In this document: positions 1 through 5,332 of the stretch, piece after piece | Layout: each line of letters begins with the position of its first letter | Position numbering within the stretch: the stretch's first letter is position 1 | Source: CAZJUO01 sp964549245 | GTDB taxonomy: Bacteria > Patescibacteriota > Patescibacteriia > UBA10025 > JAHIVO01 | Length of the DNA stretch: 7,318 nt | Assembly (NCBI GenBank): GCA_964549245.1 | Contig: CAZJUO010000062.1 | Location: 1-7,318, forward strand | Direction: 5' to 3' | Notes under the pieces: model-generated | Database searches by the model: none | What the model was told of the DNA's origin: nothing | The model's input: only the letters and a program-made list of their open reading frames with translations | Program-made: the position numbers and the translations under genes

Positions 1-1
1 G

Positions 2-427
2 CCCGATTATTCTTACCCGACTGAAGCTGGTTTCTTGGACATGTATGGATATACTGAAAACGAAAAAGGCTACTTTTTAGAGACGCCTACAGAAATAAAA
101 TTATATCCGGTAACTTTAATAAAAAAACTGGATAGTACTGCCGATGGCATTATAGTGGAGACAACAATGTGGGAGCAGGATGTAACTGGCGCAGTTTTTA
201 ATTTAGAGGGGGATGAGTTTACGGGCGTTAATTTCTATCTAAAAAGCCAGGATAGGATTTCTATCCAGGAGTTTGAGGAAGTTGTATCTACAGTGCAAAA
301 CTATCTCGACACCTCCGACTGGCTGACGTATGAGAATGAGGCGGGGGTTTTAGCTGGGGATAAATCCCCAGCTACGCGTGATAGTATTTATCTACGCATG
401 AAATTCAAACATGTATCGGGAGTTTGA
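2..427 (+). CDS. Hypothetical protein, 3' part only (5' end outside window)
   Basis: The frame is open from base 2 to the TGA at 425-427 with no stop, so this is most likely the C-terminal ~141 residues of a longer protein. A TTG at 35 and an ATG at 41 are possible internal starts, but neither has a ribosome binding site. I do not recognise the family. The visible part is acidic and mixed alpha/beta in character, with no membrane segment and no cysteine cluster. It includes a stretch reading IKLYPVTLIKKLD and a tryptophan/tyrosine-bearing part (YLDTSDWLTYENEAG). Near the end the frame runs through a perfect palindrome (351-374), so the residues VLAGDKSPAT are encoded by a hairpin that may be inserted repeat DNA. 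The gene points towards hrcA, but a gap of over 180 bases and a separate promoter argue that they are not co-transcribed. Confidence 0.6.
   Translation, partial: PDYSYPTEAGFLDMYGYTENEKGYFLETPTEIKLYPVTLIKKLDSTADGIIVETTMWEQDVTGAVFNLEGDEFTGVNFYLKSQDRISIQEFEEVVSTVQNYLDTSDWLTYENEAGVLAGDKSPATRDSIYLRMKFKHVSGV
351..374. repeat. Perfect 11-bp palindrome inside a coding frame
   Basis: TAGCTGGGGAT and ATCCCCAGCTA are exact reverse complements separated by AA. The palindrome lies in frame in the upstream partial gene, about 50 bases before its stop, and the bases after it read CGCGTGA. It could be a mobile palindromic repeat that landed in a gene, or an RNA hairpin near the 3' end of the message. Confidence 0.75.
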
Positions 428-445
428 TTGATCTCTTTTATTCGG

Positions 446-494
446 GTGGAGTGAAAATTAATCTCCACACGCGCAGACGGAGATTTATCTCCGT
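446..494. repeat. Two adjacent hairpins between the first gene and hrcA
   Basis: The first hairpin pairs GTGGAG (446-451) with CTCCAC (463-468). The second pairs ACGGAGAT (477-484) with ATCTCCGT (487-494) across a 2-base loop. Neither is followed by a T-run, so they are not canonical intrinsic terminators, although they could protect or end the upstream message. Both 3' arms contain ATCTCC, and the first is followed by ACACGCG. This resembles the ATCCCC...ACGCG end of the palindrome at 351-374, which suggests one degenerate repeat family. I see no gene in 428-562. Confidence 0.55.
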
Positions 495-562
495 ATGGCA
501 ATAAGTTCTCTGAACAGGTGTAAACAGAAATTAATCGCAGTCAAAGATATAAATGCCCGAAA

Positions 563-589
563 TTAGCACTCTTGACGGTAGAGTGCTAA
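563..589 (+). promoter_or_regulatory. CIRCE operator (HrcA binding site)
   Basis: TTAGCACTC, a 9-base spacer (TTGACGGTA), then GAGTGCTAA matches the CIRCE consensus with no mismatch. HrcA is known to bind CIRCE and repress heat-shock operons, so the gene downstream is expected to be autoregulated. The operator covers the -35 box of the hrcA promoter. No other CIRCE copy is visible, so hsp20 and dnaK appear to lie outside direct HrcA control. Confidence 0.96.
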
Positions 590-601
590 TTGATTTATAA
601 T
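572..601 (+). promoter_or_regulatory. hrcA-grpE promoter, overlapped by CIRCE
   Basis: TTGACG (572-577) and a perfect TATAAT (596-601) are 18 bases apart. The -35 box is the first six bases of the CIRCE spacer. Transcription would be expected to start near 607-609, only 2-4 bases before the chosen hrcA ATG at 611, which gives a leaderless or nearly leaderless message. This also rules out the TTG at 590 as the start codon, because it would lie upstream of the transcript. Confidence 0.85.
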
Positions 602-610
602 ACCTTATGT

Positions 611-1324
611 ATGCAGTTGGCAGAACGAAAAAGCGCTTTACTTAGCGCAATAATCAATGAACATATTCTATCCGAGGGGCAGACGGTTGCTTCTAAGGTG
701 CTTGTGGATAAACATAATTTTAAGTTATCCCCGGCTACCATTCGCAATGAAATGGCTGATTTGGAACAGGAGGGCTATATTTTCCAACCGCATACGTCAG
801 CAGGGCGCATACCAACTGAAAAAGGCTGGAAATACTATATTGAAAACCATGTGCAAGCCGCTACATTGAGTGAAAAACAGAAAAAAATGATCGATGAGGT
901 TTTGCAAAAAAAAGGTATTTCCAAGGAAATTGCCATCAAACAAGCGGCGAAACAGCTGGCAGAATTATCGAAAAACGCCGTATTCGTGGGCTTGGACCCT
1001 GATAATTATTATTACACCGGGTTGTCATATTTGTTCCGCCAGCCGGAGTTCCAGAAAATCGATTTGGTCTGCCATATTTCTGAAATCGTTGATCATATGG
1101 ACGAAACCATTAAAAAACTTTTTGACGACATTGTCCAAGCATCAAAAGCCAAGATAATGGTTGGTTCTGAAAATCCATTTGGCAAAGAATGCAGTTCTAT
1201 TATGGTTAGCTACCAGGCAGACAAAGGCAGCCATGGAGTCTTGGGAATTTTGGGGCCGATGCGCATGAATTATAATAACAATTTAGGATTAATAGAGTAC
1301 ACTAAAAATATATTTAATGATTAA
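611..1324 (+). CDS. hrcA: Heat-inducible transcription repressor HrcA, short form
   Basis: This is the repressor that binds CIRCE and represses heat-shock genes; in other bacteria its activity depends on the GroE chaperonin. Residues 1-80 are the winged helix-turn-helix, with the family signatures SPATIRNEMADLEQEGYI (40-57) and HTSAGRIPTEKG (61-72). Residues 122-237 match the C-terminal part of the HrcA GAF-like domain: LFRQPEF (141-147), a segment around VGSENPF (184-190) and GILGPMRMNY (212-221). At 237 residues it is about 100 shorter than the usual ~340. The missing part is the middle, where the first GAF strands and inserted dimerisation domain normally sit, and no frameshift is evident. 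The ATG at 611 matches the usual HrcA N-terminus (compare x-L-x-E-R). There is no ribosome binding site, as fits a leaderless message. grpE follows after 18 bases. Confidence 0.93.
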   Translation: MQLAERKSALLSAIINEHILSEGQTVASKVLVDKHNFKLSPATIRNEMADLEQEGYIFQPHTSAGRIPTEKGWKYYIENHVQAATLSEKQKKMIDEVLQKKGISKEIAIKQAAKQLAELSKNAVFVGLDPDNYYYTGLSYLFRQPEFQKIDLVCHISEIVDHMDETIKKLFDDIVQASKAKIMVGSENPFGKECSSIMVSYQADKGSHGVLGILGPMRMNYNNNLGLIEYTKNIFND

Positions 1325-1342
1325 ACTGAAAGTACGAGCTTT

Positions 1343-1858
1343 ATGACAGACCATTCCCCGAAAGAACCTAACCAACAAATTGACAAAACTACAGCGGTTC
1401 CGAATGAGGTAAAAGAGTTGGAGGTGTTGAAAAAAAAGGCAGAAGAATATTTGAACGGTTGGAAACGAGCCAAAGCTGATTATATTAACCTAAAAAAAGA
1501 AAGCGAGAAAAAAGAGAAAGAAACCGTGCAATTCGCCAATGCCGCGCTTATCCTGCAACTGCTCCCAATTTACGACAATTTCAAACTGGCCTGGCGACAC
1601 ATACCGGCAGAACATAAAAAAGACGAATGGGTGGTCGGCATTGAACAGATTAAAAAACAATTAACTGATTTGCTGGAAAACCTGGGCATCAAGGAGATCA
1701 AAACCGTAGGTGAAAAGTTTGACCCGGAAGTCCATGAAGCGGTGGCTAAAGAAAAAAAAGAAGGCGTAAAAAGCGGTGTTATCACCGAGGAAGTAAAGGC
1801 CGGCTATACGCTGTTTGATAAGGTCATGGAGCCGGCTAAAGTGAAAGTAGCTGAATAG
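1343..1858 (+). CDS. grpE: Nucleotide exchange factor GrpE
   Basis: GrpE releases ADP from DnaK and resets the chaperone cycle in the cytoplasm. At 171 residues it has normal length. A charged, variable N-terminus (1-24) leads into a long Lys/Glu-rich coiled coil (about 25-70), then the four-helix dimer part with LLPIYDNF (73-80). The C-terminal beta domain carries the family signature FDPEVHEAV (126-134) and GYTLFDKVMEPAKVKV (154-169). The position before PAKV is usually Arg (R-P-A) and here is Glu, a small departure. The gene lies 18 bases after hrcA on the same strand, so it is almost certainly in the CIRCE-controlled operon. The ribosome binding site is weak (GAAAG at best), which suggests coupling to hrcA or a weak start. 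Confidence 0.95.
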   Translation: MTDHSPKEPNQQIDKTTAVPNEVKELEVLKKKAEEYLNGWKRAKADYINLKKESEKKEKETVQFANAALILQLLPIYDNFKLAWRHIPAEHKKDEWVVGIEQIKKQLTDLLENLGIKEIKTVGEKFDPEVHEAVAKEKKEGVKSGVITEEVKAGYTLFDKVMEPAKVKVAE

Positions 1859-1868
1859 ATGTTCAAAA

Positions 1869-2000
1869 GAGCTATACGAACTAAAGGATAAAAGAGGATA
1901 GGTTTGGAAGCAAAGAAGATACTAGGGCGGTAGGGTTCAAATTCCAGTCAGGCTATTCCTTTTTACCAATTTTCCTCTCAGCCTCTAGCTCATATAGCTC
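1869..2000. repeat. Imperfect inverted-repeat element upstream of hsp20 (copy 1)
   Basis: GAGCTATA (1869-1876) pairs perfectly with TATAGCTC (1993-2000), and AGAGG (1893-1897) pairs with CCTCT (1974-1978). Between these the arms stay similar but degenerate, and the central loop is about 75 bases. The 27-base 3' arm (1974-2000) matches 3065-3091 upstream of dnaK at 23 positions by eye. The arms have an internal, roughly 9-base repeated texture (GAGCTATAC-GAACTAAAG). It may be a dispersed repeat, a transcript-end structure for grpE, or a shared regulatory site. Confidence 0.6.
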
Positions 2001-2009
2001 ATCTAAATC

Positions 2010-2037
2010 TATAATTATTAATTTAAAAGAAAGGAGG
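2010..2037 (+). promoter_or_regulatory. Possible hsp20 -10 box and strong ribosome binding site
   Basis: TATAAT at 2010-2015 is a perfect -10 box, but there is no convincing -35: the bases 17-18 upstream lie in the inverted-repeat arm. AAGGAGG at 2031-2037 is a strong Shine-Dalgarno site 11 bases before the ATG at 2049. Starting from this box, the leader would be only about 27 bases. No CIRCE is present. Confidence 0.5.
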
Positions 2038-2048
2038 TTGAAAATAAT

Positions 2049-2480
2049 ATGTCAATTATGAGATGGCGTCCCATGTGGGACATAGCGGATTTCGACAAAA
2101 TGTTTGAAGACATGCCCATGATGCCGGAAAAAATGCGGTCATTTACCCCAGCAGTAGACGTATACCAGGATAAAAACAATGTCATTGTTGAAGCGCCTTT
2201 GGCTGGCGTTGATCCCGATAAGGTTAATGTTTCGGTGGAAAATGACGTACTGCATATCGAGGGCGCGGCCGAGCATAAATCAGAAGTGGATGAAAAAAAT
2301 TACTACCGCAAAGAAGTGCGCTCCGGGAGTTTTTACCGGTCAGTCGCCCTTCCGACCCACGTTAAGGCGGATAACGCCAAAGCGTCGTTTGAAAACGGCA
2401 TGCTCAAGGTAATTATCCCCAAAGCGGAAGAGGTTAAACCCAAGAGCATCAAAGTAAACGTAAAAAAAACCAAGAAATAA
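2049..2480 (+). CDS. Small heat-shock protein, Hsp20/alpha-crystallin family
   Basis: This is an ATP-independent holdase that binds unfolding proteins and hands them to DnaK. At 143 residues it has typical bacterial length. A short Met/Trp-rich N-terminal arm (1-32), including WDIADFDKMFEDM, precedes the alpha-crystallin domain at about 34-125. Within it are PAVDVYQ (34-40), APLAGV (49-54) and the hallmark A-x3-NGMLKV near 112-121. The C-terminal tail has an I-x-V anchor (Ile134, Val136) for oligomer contacts and ends in a lysine-rich stretch. The ATG at 2049 is fixed by a strong ribosome binding site. It stands alone: there are 190 bases to grpE before it and 134 to the next gene, and its upstream region resembles that of dnaK. 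Confidence 0.95.
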   Translation: MSIMRWRPMWDIADFDKMFEDMPMMPEKMRSFTPAVDVYQDKNNVIVEAPLAGVDPDKVNVSVENDVLHIEGAAEHKSEVDEKNYYRKEVRSGSFYRSVALPTHVKADNAKASFENGMLKVIIPKAEEVKPKSIKVNVKKTKK

Positions 2481-2508
2481 GCGTAGTAGAGGGCAGGGTA
2501 CCGTTCGT

Positions 2509-2529
2509 CAGCCAGAATATCTTTGGCTG
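2509..2529. repeat. Short hairpin after hsp20
   Basis: CAGCCA (2509-2514) pairs with TGGCTG (2524-2529) around a 9-base loop. It lies 28 bases after the hsp20 stop and is followed by CCTCCCC rather than a T-run, so it is at most a weak terminator or a message-end structure. Confidence 0.4.
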
Positions 2530-2614
2530 GCCTCCCCGCCCCAGAAAGCCTGAAATCACCCCCTTTACTTGGCTTTATGAGGCAGAGGGATATAAAGTAA
2601 CTAAAAATAACTAT

Positions 2615-2989
2615 ATGCCAATTTCCAATAATTTTATGAATAAACCACCGTTTAACAGCGGCAAAGACAGCAACGGCAAAGGACCGGAACGAATACGCAT
2701 TGACGCCCGCTGCCCGGTCTGCCATAGCGCCTATGATTTTGGGCGGCTGGAAGTCTTGCAAGAAGAGGAAGGCGCCACGCTGATGTATATCAAGTGCCCG
2801 GTCTGCCAAAGCGCCACGCTTTCATTAATCGCTTTCGGTTCATTTGGACTGAAAGTAGCCAGCGCTATCACTGACCTGGAAAAAGAAGAAGTCATGGATG
2901 TGCAGGACCAGCGGCCGATTCAGAGCGAGGAAATATTGCGCTTGCATGAAGATTTGGAAAAGACGGATAATTGGTTTAATAATTTATAG
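2615..2989 (+). CDS. Small zinc-ribbon protein of unknown function
   Basis: This is a 124-residue cytoplasmic protein. After a polar, Asn/Lys-rich N-terminus (1-28) it has two CPVC knuckles, Cys33/Cys36 (ARCPVCHSAYDF) and Cys61/Cys64 (IKCPVCQSATLSL), 24 residues apart. This is a classic four-cysteine zinc ribbon. A hydrophobic Gly/Ala-rich stretch (69-86) and an acidic helix ending in EEILRLHEDL (105-114) follow. I recall similar proteins from CPR genomes but know no assigned function. A DnaJ-like zinc finger is unlikely, because there are only two CxxC pairs and no J domain. A TATAAA at 2591-2596 could be its -10. No ribosome binding site is visible before the ATG at 2615 or the in-frame ATG at 2636, so the exact start is uncertain. 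It sits between hsp20 and dnaK, which hints at a link to protein quality control. Confidence 0.8.
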   Translation: MPISNNFMNKPPFNSGKDSNGKGPERIRIDARCPVCHSAYDFGRLEVLQEEEGATLMYIKCPVCQSATLSLIAFGSFGLKVASAITDLEKEEVMDVQDQRPIQSEEILRLHEDLEKTDNWFNNL

Positions 2990-2993
2990 GTTA

Positions 2994-3095
2994 ATAGGAG
3001 CTAAAGGAACTATATGCTGATAGGCTAAAGGGATAAGGGGGGGGCAACATATTTTTCTTCATTACCTCTTAGCCTGTAGCTCATGTAGCCCCTAT
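2994..3095. repeat. Imperfect inverted-repeat element upstream of dnaK (copy 2)
   Basis: ATAGGAGCTA (2994-3003) pairs with TAGCCCCTAT (3086-3095) with one mismatch. AGGCTAA (3022-3028) pairs perfectly with TTAGCCT (3069-3075). The arms are related to those of the element at 1869-2000. The loop contains a run of eight G (3037-3044). The element begins a few bases after the zinc-ribbon stop codon and ends at the likely dnaK -10 box. Confidence 0.6.
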
Positions 3096-3120
3096 AAACA
3101 TTTAAAAAAATAAGAAAGGA
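3093..3120 (+). promoter_or_regulatory. Possible dnaK -10 box and ribosome binding site
   Basis: TATAAA at 3093-3098 is a plausible -10 that overlaps the end of the inverted-repeat arm; no good -35 is seen. AAAGGA ending at 3120 is a fair Shine-Dalgarno site, 10 bases before the ATG at 3131. There is no CIRCE. Confidence 0.45.
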
Positions 3121-3130
3121 ATAAAACATT

Positions 3131-4207
3131 ATGAGTAAAATTCTAGGAATCGATCTGGGCACCACCAATTCAGCCATGGCTGTAATCGAAGGCGGTGAAC
3201 CAAAAGTATTAGAAAATAAAGAAGGCAATAGAACCACCCCTTCTATGGTGGCTATTACCAAAACCGGCGAGCGCGTGGTCGGCCAAATCGCCAAACGCCA
3301 AGCGGTTACCAATCCGGAAAACACTGTTTTTTCAGTAAAGCGCTTGATCGGCCGGCGCTGGGATGATGAAGAAGTCCAGCGCGACGTCAAAACAATGTCA
3401 TATAAGATTATCCAAGCCGGCGAGGGCATCAAGGTCAAGATGAATGGCAAGGAAAACACACCGCAGGAAATTTCCGCTATGATTCTGCAGAAGCTGAAAG
3501 CGGACGCTGAAGACAAGCTGGGTGAGAAAATTGAAGAGGCGGTTATCACCGTACCGGCCTATTTTGACGACTCGCAGCGCCAGGCTACCAAAGACGCCGG
3601 TGAAATCGCCGGTTTGAAAGTTAAACGTATTATAAACGAACCAACGGCAGCGGCTTTGGCTTACGGTTTTGAAAAGAAAAAAAACCAGCAAATCGCCGTT
3701 TACGATCTGGGCGGCGGTACCTTTGATATTTCAATTTTGGACGTGGCTGAAGACACGGTTGAGGTCAAATCCACCAACGGTGACACGCATCTGGGGGGAG
3801 ATGATTTTGATAAGCGAATTATTGACTGGCTGATTGATGAATTCAAGAAAGACCAGGGTGTTGACTTGTCCCAAGACCAAATGTCGTTACAGCGCCTCAA
3901 AGAAGCCGCGGAAAAAGCTAAGATAGAATTATCAACCTCCGCAGAAACGGAGATTAACCTGCCGTTTATTACTTCTGACGCTTCTGGCCCCAAGCACCTG
4001 AATATCAAATTAACCCGAGCAAAAATGGAAGAACTGGTTGGGGATTTGATCGAAAAGACCATTGAACCAGTCAAGCAGGCCTTAGATGATGCTAAGCTTA
4101 AACCCTCGGAAATTGAGGAAGTTATTATGGTCGGCGGCATGACCCGCATGCCCAAAGTCTTGGAAACTGTAGAAAAGTTTTTCGGCAATCGGCGTAAATC
4201 CCGATGA
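3131..4207 (+). CDS. dnaK: Chaperone DnaK (Hsp70), N-terminal ATPase part, frameshifted
   Basis: DnaK is the ATP-driven chaperone that binds exposed hydrophobic peptides, assisted by DnaJ and GrpE. This frame holds nearly all of the nucleotide-binding domain. All three Hsp70 signatures are present: IDLGTTNS (7-14), VYDLGGGTFDIS (190-201) and IMVGGMTRMPKV (332-343). The catalytic Lys70 (FSVKRLIG) and the NEPTAAA loop (169-175) are also there. DDEEVQRDV (78-86) resembles the Gram-negative-type DnaK. After FFG (350-352) the frame goes wrong, reading NRRKSR and then TGA. The expected VNPDEVVALGAA continues in another frame from 4188. Everything up to the break is well conserved, so the lesion is recent, a sequencing or assembly error, or bypassed. 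The ATG at 3131 has a fair ribosome binding site and gives the standard N-terminus. Confidence 0.93.
   Translation: MSKILGIDLGTTNSAMAVIEGGEPKVLENKEGNRTTPSMVAITKTGERVVGQIAKRQAVTNPENTVFSVKRLIGRRWDDEEVQRDVKTMSYKIIQAGEGIKVKMNGKENTPQEISAMILQKLKADAEDKLGEKIEEAVITVPAYFDDSQRQATKDAGEIAGLKVKRIINEPTAAALAYGFEKKKNQQIAVYDLGGGTFDISILDVAEDTVEVKSTNGDTHLGGDDFDKRIIDWLIDEFKKDQGVDLSQDQMSLQRLKEAAEKAKIELSTSAETEINLPFITSDASGPKHLNIKLTRAKMEELVGDLIEKTIEPVKQALDDAKLKPSEIEEVIMVGGMTRMPKVLETVEKFFGNRRKSR
4184..4194 (+). other. dnaK: Frameshift junction within dnaK
   Basis: The first frame reads FFG up to 4186. The second frame reads IGVNPDE from 4188, preceded in that frame by a TAG at 4170-4172. Skipping base 4187 joins them as FFG-IGVNPDE. 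DnaK proteins normally have about six residues (18 bases, such as KEPNKG or KEPRKD) between FFG and VNPDE. Here there are 7 bases, so about 11 are missing relative to the family, or one base is extra in a shortened loop. The local sequence CGGCAATCGGCG has a CGGC direct repeat that could favour slippage. Confidence 0.85.
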
Positions 4208-4208
4208 G

Positions 4209-5081
4209 GTGGTAGCACTGGGCGCGGCCGTGCAAGCGGGTGTCTTGCAGGGTGATGTCAAAGATGTGCTCTTGCTGGATGTAACCCCGTTAACCTTGGG
4301 TTTAGAAACCCTGGGCGGCGTCTCTACGCCATTGATTGAGCGCAATACCACTATCCCGACTTCAAAATCCCAAATATTTTCCACGGCCGCTGATAACCAG
4401 ACTTCCGTGGAAATTCACGTACTGCAGGGCGAGCGGCCTATGGCCACTGACAACAAAACTTTAGGTAAATTTATTCTCTCTGGTATTCCGCCGGCACCGC
4501 GCGGCGTGCCGCAGGTAGAGGTTACCTTTGATATTGACGCCAACGGCATTCTGAAGGTTTCGGCTAAGGACAAAGCCACGGGCAAGGAGCAGTCCATCAC
4601 CATTACCGCTTCTTCGGGCTTGTCCAAAGATGAAGTGGAAAAAATGAAGCAAGACGCCAAAGCCCATGAGGCAGAGGACAAGAAAAAGAAAGAAATCATT
4701 GATATTCGCAACAACGCCGAATCATTAATCTTTACCTCAGAAAAGGCCTTGAAAGATGGCGGCGACAAGGTTGATAGTAAAGTTAAAAAGGAAATTGAGG
4801 ATAAGATAAAAGCCTTAAAAGACGTTAAGGACAAAGACGACGTTGAGGCCATCAAAAAGGCTTCCGAAGATCTGTCGCAGACTATCCAGAAAATTGGCCA
4901 GGCAATGTATGGCAACCAGGGTCAGCCAGGCGCCCAGGGGCAACCAGGAGCGCAAGGAGCTCCGGGTGGTCAGCAGCAGCCGGGCGGTTCACAGGAAAAG
5001 TCGAAAGACGGCAAAGATTCCGGGCCAGTTGACGCCGAATACGAGGACGTGAAAAAGGATGACAAAGATGAGAAAAAATAG
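4209..5081 (+). CDS. dnaK: Chaperone DnaK (Hsp70), C-terminal substrate-binding part, frameshifted
   Basis: This frame continues DnaK from the end of the ATPase domain. Matching sequence begins at about 4188; the GTG at 4209 is only the first start-like codon and has no independent support. It contains VALGAAVQAGVL, the interdomain linker DVLLLD (residues 19-24 here), and the beta-sandwich peptide-binding domain (about 25-145). The domain includes HVLQGERPMA and FDIDANGILKVSAKD. The helical lid runs to about residue 235. The tail is unusual: a collagen-like Gly-x-x run made of GQPGAQ, GQPGAQ and GAPGGQ, then the acidic VDAEYEDV end typical of bacterial DnaK. With the first frame the total is about 648 residues, normal for the family. 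Expressed alone it would lack nucleotide control and be of doubtful use. dnaJ does not follow. Confidence 0.92.
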   Translation: MVALGAAVQAGVLQGDVKDVLLLDVTPLTLGLETLGGVSTPLIERNTTIPTSKSQIFSTAADNQTSVEIHVLQGERPMATDNKTLGKFILSGIPPAPRGVPQVEVTFDIDANGILKVSAKDKATGKEQSITITASSGLSKDEVEKMKQDAKAHEAEDKKKKEIIDIRNNAESLIFTSEKALKDGGDKVDSKVKKEIEDKIKALKDVKDKDDVEAIKKASEDLSQTIQKIGQAMYGNQGQPGAQGQPGAQGAPGGQQQPGGSQEKSKDGKDSGPVDAEYEDVKKDDKDEKK

Positions 5082-5105
5082 TTATTAGAAAAATCATGAG
5101 AGACT

Positions 5106-5132
5106 GAACATTCTTAAGAATGTTAGAATGTT
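5106..5132. repeat. 27-nt repeat, copy 1 (identical to 6633-6659)
   Basis: It consists of an 18-base perfect palindrome, AACATTCTTAAGAATGTT (5107-5124), followed by another AGAATGTT (5125-5132). This makes three 8-base half-sites, one inverted and two direct. The whole 27 bases recur without mismatch at 6633-6659, about 1.5 kb away in the same orientation, while flanking bases differ. It could be a protein-binding site or a dispersed repeat. Confidence 0.8.
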
Positions 5133-5146
5133 ATAACTTTTAAAAT

Positions 5147-5180
5147 AACCCCAGGCCCCCGCAAGGGGGTTTTGAGGGGT
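5147..5180 (+). terminator. GC-rich hairpin terminator after dnaK
   Basis: CCCCC (5156-5160), GCAA loop, GGGGG (5165-5169), then TTTT (5170-5173). An outer pairing of CCCC (5149-5152) with GGGG (5176-5179) is possible. The T-run is short, but the stable tetraloop hairpin about 70 bases after the dnaK stop is a reasonable intrinsic terminator. Confidence 0.7.
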
Positions 5181-5190
5181 GTAGCTCTCC

Positions 5191-5332
5191 TGTCATTGCG
5201 AGGAGGAGTGGAACGACGGCGACCTGCCCGCCGAACTCGCTACGGCGAGGCAGGCGGAAGCAATCTCAAGAAGAAAGAGAGTGCCGCGTCACTCCACTAC
5301 GACTTCGCTCAGTGTCGTTCCTCGCAATGACA
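5191..5332. repeat. Composite palindromic repeat (TGTCATTGCGAGG family)
   Basis: TGTCATTGCGAGG (5191-5203) and its exact reverse complement (5320-5332) bound the element. The left half runs to GGAAGCAATCTC (5256-5267). Within it is a nested GC-rich hairpin, CCTGCCCGCCG (5223-5233) against CGGCGAGGCAGG (5243-5254), which looks like a repeat inserted in a repeat. The right half (5281-5332) is a diverged inverted copy. I recognise the TGTCATTGCGAGG...GCAATCTC pattern as a dispersed palindromic repeat seen in several bacterial groups. It carries no gene. A fragment (5546-5558) and a decayed copy (6574-6607) lie nearby. Confidence 0.8.

Noticed and set aside
590..610. Upstream TTG at 590 as the hrcA start.
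   Set aside because: It lies within the promoter, before the expected transcript start, and would add residues not seen at HrcA N-termini.
1935..1965. GGTTCAAATTCCAG resembles a tRNA T-arm.
   Set aside because: The stem pairs poorly (an A-A mismatch and two G-T pairs), and no acceptor, D or anticodon arm is found around it.
2333..2809. A 158-codon open frame on the minus strand across hsp20 and the zinc-ribbon gene.
   Set aside because: It lies antisense to two genes with clear family motifs and shows no motif or ribosome binding site of its own.
4205..4207. TGA ending the first dnaK frame read as a recoded glycine (code 25, as in Gracilibacteria/SR1).
   Set aside because: Reading through TGA gives sequence unlike DnaK, whereas the correct continuation is in another frame. 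The TGA ending the first gene at 425-427 also fits a normal stop.
4917..4990. Short direct repeats in the dnaK tail as a CRISPR-like array.
   Set aside because: They are in-frame Gly/Gln/Pro codon repeats of about 18 bases with no spacers.
5106..5132. The GAACATTC...GTT repeat as a LexA/SOS box.
   Set aside because: The GAAC-N4-GTTC spacing of the Gram-positive LexA box is not met, and no SOS gene is adjacent.
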